Shown here one piece after another: positions 60,729 to 64,000 of a DNA stretch of 64,000 bases. The first letter of the stretch is position 1, and every line of letters starts with the position of its first letter. This DNA comes from Anaerolineae bacterium (GTDB lineage: Bacteria > Chloroflexota > Anaerolineae > DRVO01): the NCBI GenBank assembly GCA_013178015.1, contig JABLXR010000012.1, forward strand, positions 36,208-100,207, given 5' to 3'. A program made the position numbers and the translations under genes. The notes under the pieces were generated by a model that was given only the letters and a program-made list of their open reading frames with translations, ran no database searches and was not told where the DNA came from.

Positions 60729-62024
60729 TCACTGCAACTGCAGTGCCAAATCACCCGGAGCGTGCGGCTCCCTCACCACTTCGCCCACCAACCCGTACCT
60801 GTCCCGCCGGCAGAGCCTGGTGGAAGTGGCCCGGCCGCTGAGGTCTTCGGCATGTCGGGTGCGCACCCGCAGGTAGTTCGGAGTCAGGCCGCTCCACCAG
60901 CCTTCGCGCTTCCGCTCCCACAGAACCGACATCGTCCGCCCGACGTACCCAGCCTCATAGCCTGCGGCCAGTTCAGCGGCCACCTCCCGCAGTCGCGCCG
61001 CTCTATCCCGGATGACCTCCGGCGGCACCTGATCGGGCATGTGGGCGGCGGCCGTGCCAGGGCGAGGCGAGAAGCGGAACACGTGCATCCGGGCGAACCC
61101 GCATCGGCGGGATAGCGCCACCGTCGCCTCCAGATCGAGCTCACTCTCCCCTGGGAAGCCGGCTATTACGTCTGTGGTGACCGCCAAGTCGGGAATGGCC
61201 TCGCGCGCTCGTGCGATGGCTCGCTCGTACTCGGCCGCCGAGTAACGCCGCGCCATCCGCCCCAGCACCGTATCGCTCCCGCTCTGAAGCGGCACGTGCA
61301 GGTGCGGGCACAGGCGCGGGTCGGACCACAGGGACAGATCCAGGTGGCGCAGGTCCCAGGGCTCGATGGACGAGAGCCGCAGGCGGCGAACCGTCGTCTG
61401 GTCCAGGATCAGCCTGAGCAGCCCCGAAAGATCGGGCACCTCCGGCCGTAGTCGGTCGCGGCCATAGGCACCGATGTGCACCCCGGTGAGCACCACTTCC
61501 TGTCGTCCCTCCGCCACCAGTTGGCGCACCTCGGCCAACACGTCCCCGGCTGGGCGGCTGACCTGCTCGCCTCGCAGCCGCCACACCACGCAGTAGGAGC
61601 AGCGGTTGTCGCATCCTTCCTGCACCCGCACCAGAGCTCGGGCCCGCAGAGCGGGAGCAGCGCGGCCGTTAGCCGCGCTGGCAGGCGGAATGAAGTGCTC
61701 GGGGGCCTCAAGAAGGCGCCGTTTGGCCACGTTGTCCACTACCGCGTCGGCCAGACCGGCCGCACCGCCGAGATCGCGGTCGAGCTGGGGATAGCAGCCG
61801 GTGACGAGGATGCGCGCCCCAGGGCTCTCGCGGTGCAAGCGCCGAAGCAGCTGCCGAGACTTGCGCTCCGCCTCGGCCGTCACGGCGCAGGTGTTCAGCA
61901 CCACGACATCCGCCAATCGCGCCTCGCTCACCATCTCGTGGCCCAGGCGGGCCAGGGCCCGCCGTAGCGCCGCCGCCTCGGCCTGGTTGAGGCGACAACC
62001 CAGTGAAGTGACGTAGATCGCTAT
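60729..62024 (-). CDS. mtaB: tRNA ms2t6A methylthiotransferase MtaB
   Basis: 431 aa. MtaB is a radical SAM enzyme that adds a methylthio group to t6A37 of tRNAs reading ANN codons. The N-terminal UPF0004 domain supplies cysteines in SLGCRLNQ (about Cys10), LNTCAVTAEAE and VTGCYPQ; the radical SAM cluster is EGCDNRCSYCVV. The TRAM-like end is at about 365-431. No ATG, GTG or TTG fits the expected N-terminus; ATA 62024 lies 6 bases after GGAGGGAG and starts the protein exactly where the family begins. TTG 62087 would add 21 odd residues. Confidence 0.88.
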   Translation of the reverse strand: MAIYVTSLGCRLNQAEAAALRRALARLGHEMVSEARLADVVVLNTCAVTAEAERKSRQLLRRLHRESPGARILVTGCYPQLDRDLGGAAGLADAVVDNVAKRRLLEAPEHFIPPASAANGRAAPALRARALVRVQEGCDNRCSYCVVWRLRGEQVSRPAGDVLAEVRQLVAEGRQEVVLTGVHIGAYGRDRLRPEVPDLSGLLRLILDQTTVRRLRLSSIEPWDLRHLDLSLWSDPRLCPHLHVPLQSGSDTVLGRMARRYSAAEYERAIARAREAIPDLAVTTDVIAGFPGESELDLEATVALSRRCGFARMHVFRFSPRPGTAAAHMPDQVPPEVIRDRAARLREVAAELAAGYEAGYVGRTMSVLWERKREGWWSGLTPNYLRVRTRHAEDLSGRATSTRLCRRDRYGLVGEVVREPHAPGDLALQLQ

Positions 62025-62196
62025 TGCTGCCTCCCTCCGGCAGCGAGCGCGAACCCGAGGGCCTGGGCGCGCCTCTCCGCACTCCAAGCGCGATCCCCTC
62101 CGCGGGCCCTTGCGCCCATCAGGTTACAACCTGAGTCCGCCGAGTCAATGGTACCGGTGTACCGGGCTGGAGAGGAGAAGGCCTGGGCACAGCACG

Positions 62197-62227
62197 AAAA
62201 CCTCCAGGTCCACTAGAGACCTGGAGG
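62197..62227 (-). terminator. Rho-independent terminator of tRNA-Gly
   Basis: On the minus strand a perfect 10-base-pair hairpin (arms 62227-62218 and 62210-62201, 7-base loop) is followed by TTTT, 22 bases past the tRNA 3' end. Confidence 0.85.
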
Positions 62228-62249
62228 CGCTGCCGGCATAAGGATCGAG

Positions 62250-62321
62250 AGCGGGTGAAGGGATTCGAACCCTCGACTCTCTGCTTGGGAAGCAGATGCG
62301 CTACCGCTGCGCTACACCCGC
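62250..62321 (-). tRNA. tRNA-Gly (anticodon CCC)
   Basis: A 72-base cloverleaf on the minus strand. GCGGGTG pairs with CACCCGC, discriminator T, and CCA is not encoded. Anticodon stem-loop TCTGC-TTCCCAA-GCAGA gives CCC, reading GGG. The T-arm is GAGGG-TTCGAAT-CCCTT. It lies 114 bases from the integrase gene and is a possible integration target. Confidence 0.94.
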
Positions 62322-62435
62322 ACACTACCCCTAGGGGTGCCTGCCTGGCCCTGGCCCTACCGGTAGTAGGTCGCCAGTAGCACGTTTGTTCTGACACCAT
62401 CAGTACACCATCACGTCGGGGCAAAGGAGCGGACG

Positions 62436-63542
62436 ATGGGCAAGCGGAGTCCCGGCGAGGGCAGTGTCTTTCAGCGAAAGGACGGGCGTTGGCAGGCATC
62501 GCTCCAGGTGAACGGACGTCGGAGGGTAGTGTACGGAAAGACCAGAGCGGAGGCCAGTCGCAAGCTGGCCGAGCTCAGGCAGCAGGCGAGCGGTGGCGTC
62601 CTCCCCGACCCTGGCAGGCGGACCCTCTCGGACCTGATGGACGCCTGGCTGGAAACGTCGGCGCCGAACTGGAAGCCCAAGACCGGGAGCGATTACCGGT
62701 GGCTGTGTGAGCGTCACCTGGCGGACCTGGGGAGGGTGAAGCTAAGCCGCCTGGAACCTCACAGGCTCCAGTCCCTCTATGCCGACCTGCAATCCCAGGG
62801 GAAGCACCGGACGGCTCAACGGATTCATGGGATGTTACACAAGGCTCTCTCCCTGGCGGTGCTGTGGGGATGGCTGCCGGAGAACCCGGCTGACCGGGTT
62901 CTCCGACCCCAGTGCCGGGTCGAGCAGCGAGAAGTGTGGAGCCCTGAGGAGCTGGCCGCCTTCCTGGCCGGCACGGCAGGCCACTGGCTTCAGTCCCTGT
63001 GGGTATTGCTGCTGGCTTCCGGGTGCCGGCTGGGGGAGGCCCTGGCCCTGGAATGGACGGACGTTCAGGGGAGTGTGGTGAACATCACCAAGGCCGGGCA
63101 GTATGTGCGGGGGGAGTGGGTAGTGACCGAGCCCAAGACGAAGGCGGGGAGCCGCACGGTCTCGCTCCCACCGGAGGGAACCGCTGCCCTGAAGCGCCAA
63201 AGAGTCGTACAGGCAGAATGGCGGCTGCGGGCCGGGCCGGCCTGGACCGACTCCGGCCTGGTGTTCACCGGAGAGACGGGCAGGCCCTTACACGCCAGCG
63301 TTGTGAGCCATGCCCTCCGACGGGAATGCCGGCGGCTGGGCCTCCCGGAAGTGACCCCGCACGGGCTCCGGCACCAGCATGCCAGTCTGCTCCTGAGCGA
63401 AGGTCTGCCCCTGCCGGAAGTGTCCCGGCGGCTGGGCCACGCTCACAGCGGCATCACGGCCCAGGTGTACAGCCACGCCCTGGCCGGGGACGACAGCGCT
63501 GCCACCAGGGCCATCAGCAGAGCGCTGTCCGGGAGCCGATAG
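62436..63542 (+). CDS. Phage-type tyrosine integrase
   Basis: 368 aa. Domains: N-terminal arm-binding (about 5-55, GSVFQRKDGRWQASLQV), core-binding (about 60-155), catalytic (about 165-360). Catalytic residues are all present: Arg198 (SGCRLGEAL), Lys234 or Lys236 (TEPKTKAGSR), His309 and Arg312 (HGLRH), His335 (LGHAH) and Tyr345 (VYSHAL). AAGGAG is 7 bases before ATG 62436. It is distinct from the XerC-like gene at 9473 in having the arm-binding domain, so it belongs to an integrated element near tRNA-Gly. Confidence 0.93.
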   Translation: MGKRSPGEGSVFQRKDGRWQASLQVNGRRRVVYGKTRAEASRKLAELRQQASGGVLPDPGRRTLSDLMDAWLETSAPNWKPKTGSDYRWLCERHLADLGRVKLSRLEPHRLQSLYADLQSQGKHRTAQRIHGMLHKALSLAVLWGWLPENPADRVLRPQCRVEQREVWSPEELAAFLAGTAGHWLQSLWVLLLASGCRLGEALALEWTDVQGSVVNITKAGQYVRGEWVVTEPKTKAGSRTVSLPPEGTAALKRQRVVQAEWRLRAGPAWTDSGLVFTGETGRPLHASVVSHALRRECRRLGLPEVTPHGLRHQHASLLLSEGLPLPEVSRRLGHAHSGITAQVYSHALAGDDSAATRAISRALSGSR

Positions 63543-63598
63543 GATGGCTGCTAAGGCCACTACTTGACAATAACGTTGGGCGTTTTGGAGGCCACATG

Positions 63599-64000
63599 AT
63601 GAAAGACACTGCCCCTACCCAGAACCGCACGAAAACCCCCGGAAAACCCACCACAAATGGCCTTTCGGACGCAGCCAGAGCCAGAGGCCGGGCCAAGAGT
63701 CGGGAGGCCAGGAAAGCGCAACGGGAGTGGGCCAAGGCCAACCTACGCTGGGACTTCCTGGACGCTCCTCACTGGGCGGAACTGGCCCGGCAGTACGGAG
63801 TGCGCCTGCCCCAGTGGTGGGTGCCCTGCACCCGCAAGCACATGGTTCGCTGGCTGCCCAAGCTGGGATTCAGCCTGGCCTGGTACCGGGACTGGGCCGG
63901 CAAGAGCGACTTGACGTGGTTCATGAAGCGCAACCCCGACTGGCCCCTGCGGGCCTTCGTGGGGCTGCTGCTGGAAGAACGGGAGGCAGAGAGCCTGCCC
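63599..64000 (+). CDS. Unknown Trp-rich basic protein (right end cut off)
   Basis: 134 codons are visible from ATG 63599 (a second ATG at 63596 is in frame), with GGAGG just upstream, and the frame stays open to the edge. The N-terminus is basic and disordered-looking (RTKTPGKPTT, ARGRAKSREARKAQREW); the remainder is unusually rich in tryptophan (LRWDFLDAPHWAELARQYG, QWWVPC, RWLPKLGFSLAWYRDW, each cited in part). Such a basic N-terminus could bind nucleic acid. It matches no family I know. It follows the integrase by 57 bases and is probably cargo of the same element. Confidence 0.6.
   Translation, partial: MKDTAPTQNRTKTPGKPTTNGLSDAARARGRAKSREARKAQREWAKANLRWDFLDAPHWAELARQYGVRLPQWWVPCTRKHMVRWLPKLGFSLAWYRDWAGKSDLTWFMKRNPDWPLRAFVGLLLEEREAESLP

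Noticed and set aside
62120..62133. Small palindrome CAGGTT-AC-AACCTG upstream of mtaB as operator
   Set aside because: Too short to distinguish from chance and no known regulator matches.
62322..62435. Attachment site for the integrase
   Set aside because: No direct repeat of the tRNA end is visible in the window and the far end of the element is missing.
63564..63592. TTGACA box before the unknown right-edge gene as promoter
   Set aside because: No -10 hexamer lies 16-19 bases downstream; the position falls on the ribosome site.

Overview
The window is GC-rich bacterial chromosome with tightly packed genes, frequent GTG and TTG starts and strong GGAGG-type ribosome sites. It looks like a Chloroflexota genome, probably Anaerolineae-like. 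The grounds are membrane or secreted proteins with long Thr-Pro linkers (11264-12055, 23924-26839, 59243-60522), a C-terminal Ig-like domain of the kind common in Chloroflexota envelope proteins, a lipoprotein sugar-binding protein with a Val/Glu/Lys/Thr-rich linker, and no recognisable outer-membrane genes. This placement is inference; no ribosomal RNA or ribosomal-protein gene is present.

Layout. 1-5974: response regulator (cut by the left edge), hpt, a radical SAM protein, tRNA-Arg(TCT), two membrane-anchored unknowns, and the queuosine pair queH-queA. 6050-15643: a GH38 alpha-mannosidase, a tyrosine recombinase coupled to a purine nucleoside phosphorylase, a Thr-Pro-rich membrane protein, and a sugar ABC importer (binding protein plus two permeases, no ATPase). 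15896-20742: a regulator with helix-turn-helix and receiver domains, converging on a large hybrid histidine kinase, then a B12-binding radical SAM protein. 20913-26839: acetamidase/formamidase, a YugP-type zinc peptidase, two Hsp20 genes behind a CIRCE operator, and a giant surface protein. 27016-40925, mostly minus strand: three TIM-barrel sugar isomerases, plsY (plus strand), lon, folC, a phosphodiesterase-like protein, a hydantoinase A-like protein, trmD, a zinc alcohol dehydrogenase and a DUF4062 protein.

41037-55708 is a long plus-strand run in two parts. The first holds a secreted zincin, a protein resembling an inactive lethal-factor-like peptidase, two FemAB-type aminoacyltransferases and a ResB-like membrane protein; the last four genes overlap. 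The second, behind its own consensus-like promoter, holds a UroD-like protein, a cyclase, a lipoprotein penicillin-binding protein, a dGTPase, a glycosyltransferase, a SIS sugar isomerase, an amidohydrolase and YjbQ. 55749-60522 is a minus-strand operon of three surface proteins. mtaB follows, apparently starting at ATA. Then come tRNA-Gly(CCC) with its own terminator, a phage-type integrase and an unknown Trp-rich protein that runs off the right edge; these last two look like the end of an integrated element.

Taken together the genes suggest a heterotrophic, carbohydrate-scavenging bacterium with a single membrane and a surface built from Pro/Thr-rich anchored proteins. The most unusual points are the kinase/regulator pair with degraded domains, the FemAB/pseudo-peptidase cluster, the surface operon, the leaderless extended -10 promoters, the probable ATA start of mtaB and the element at the right edge. 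No fully undescribed multi-gene system could be proven from sequence alone.
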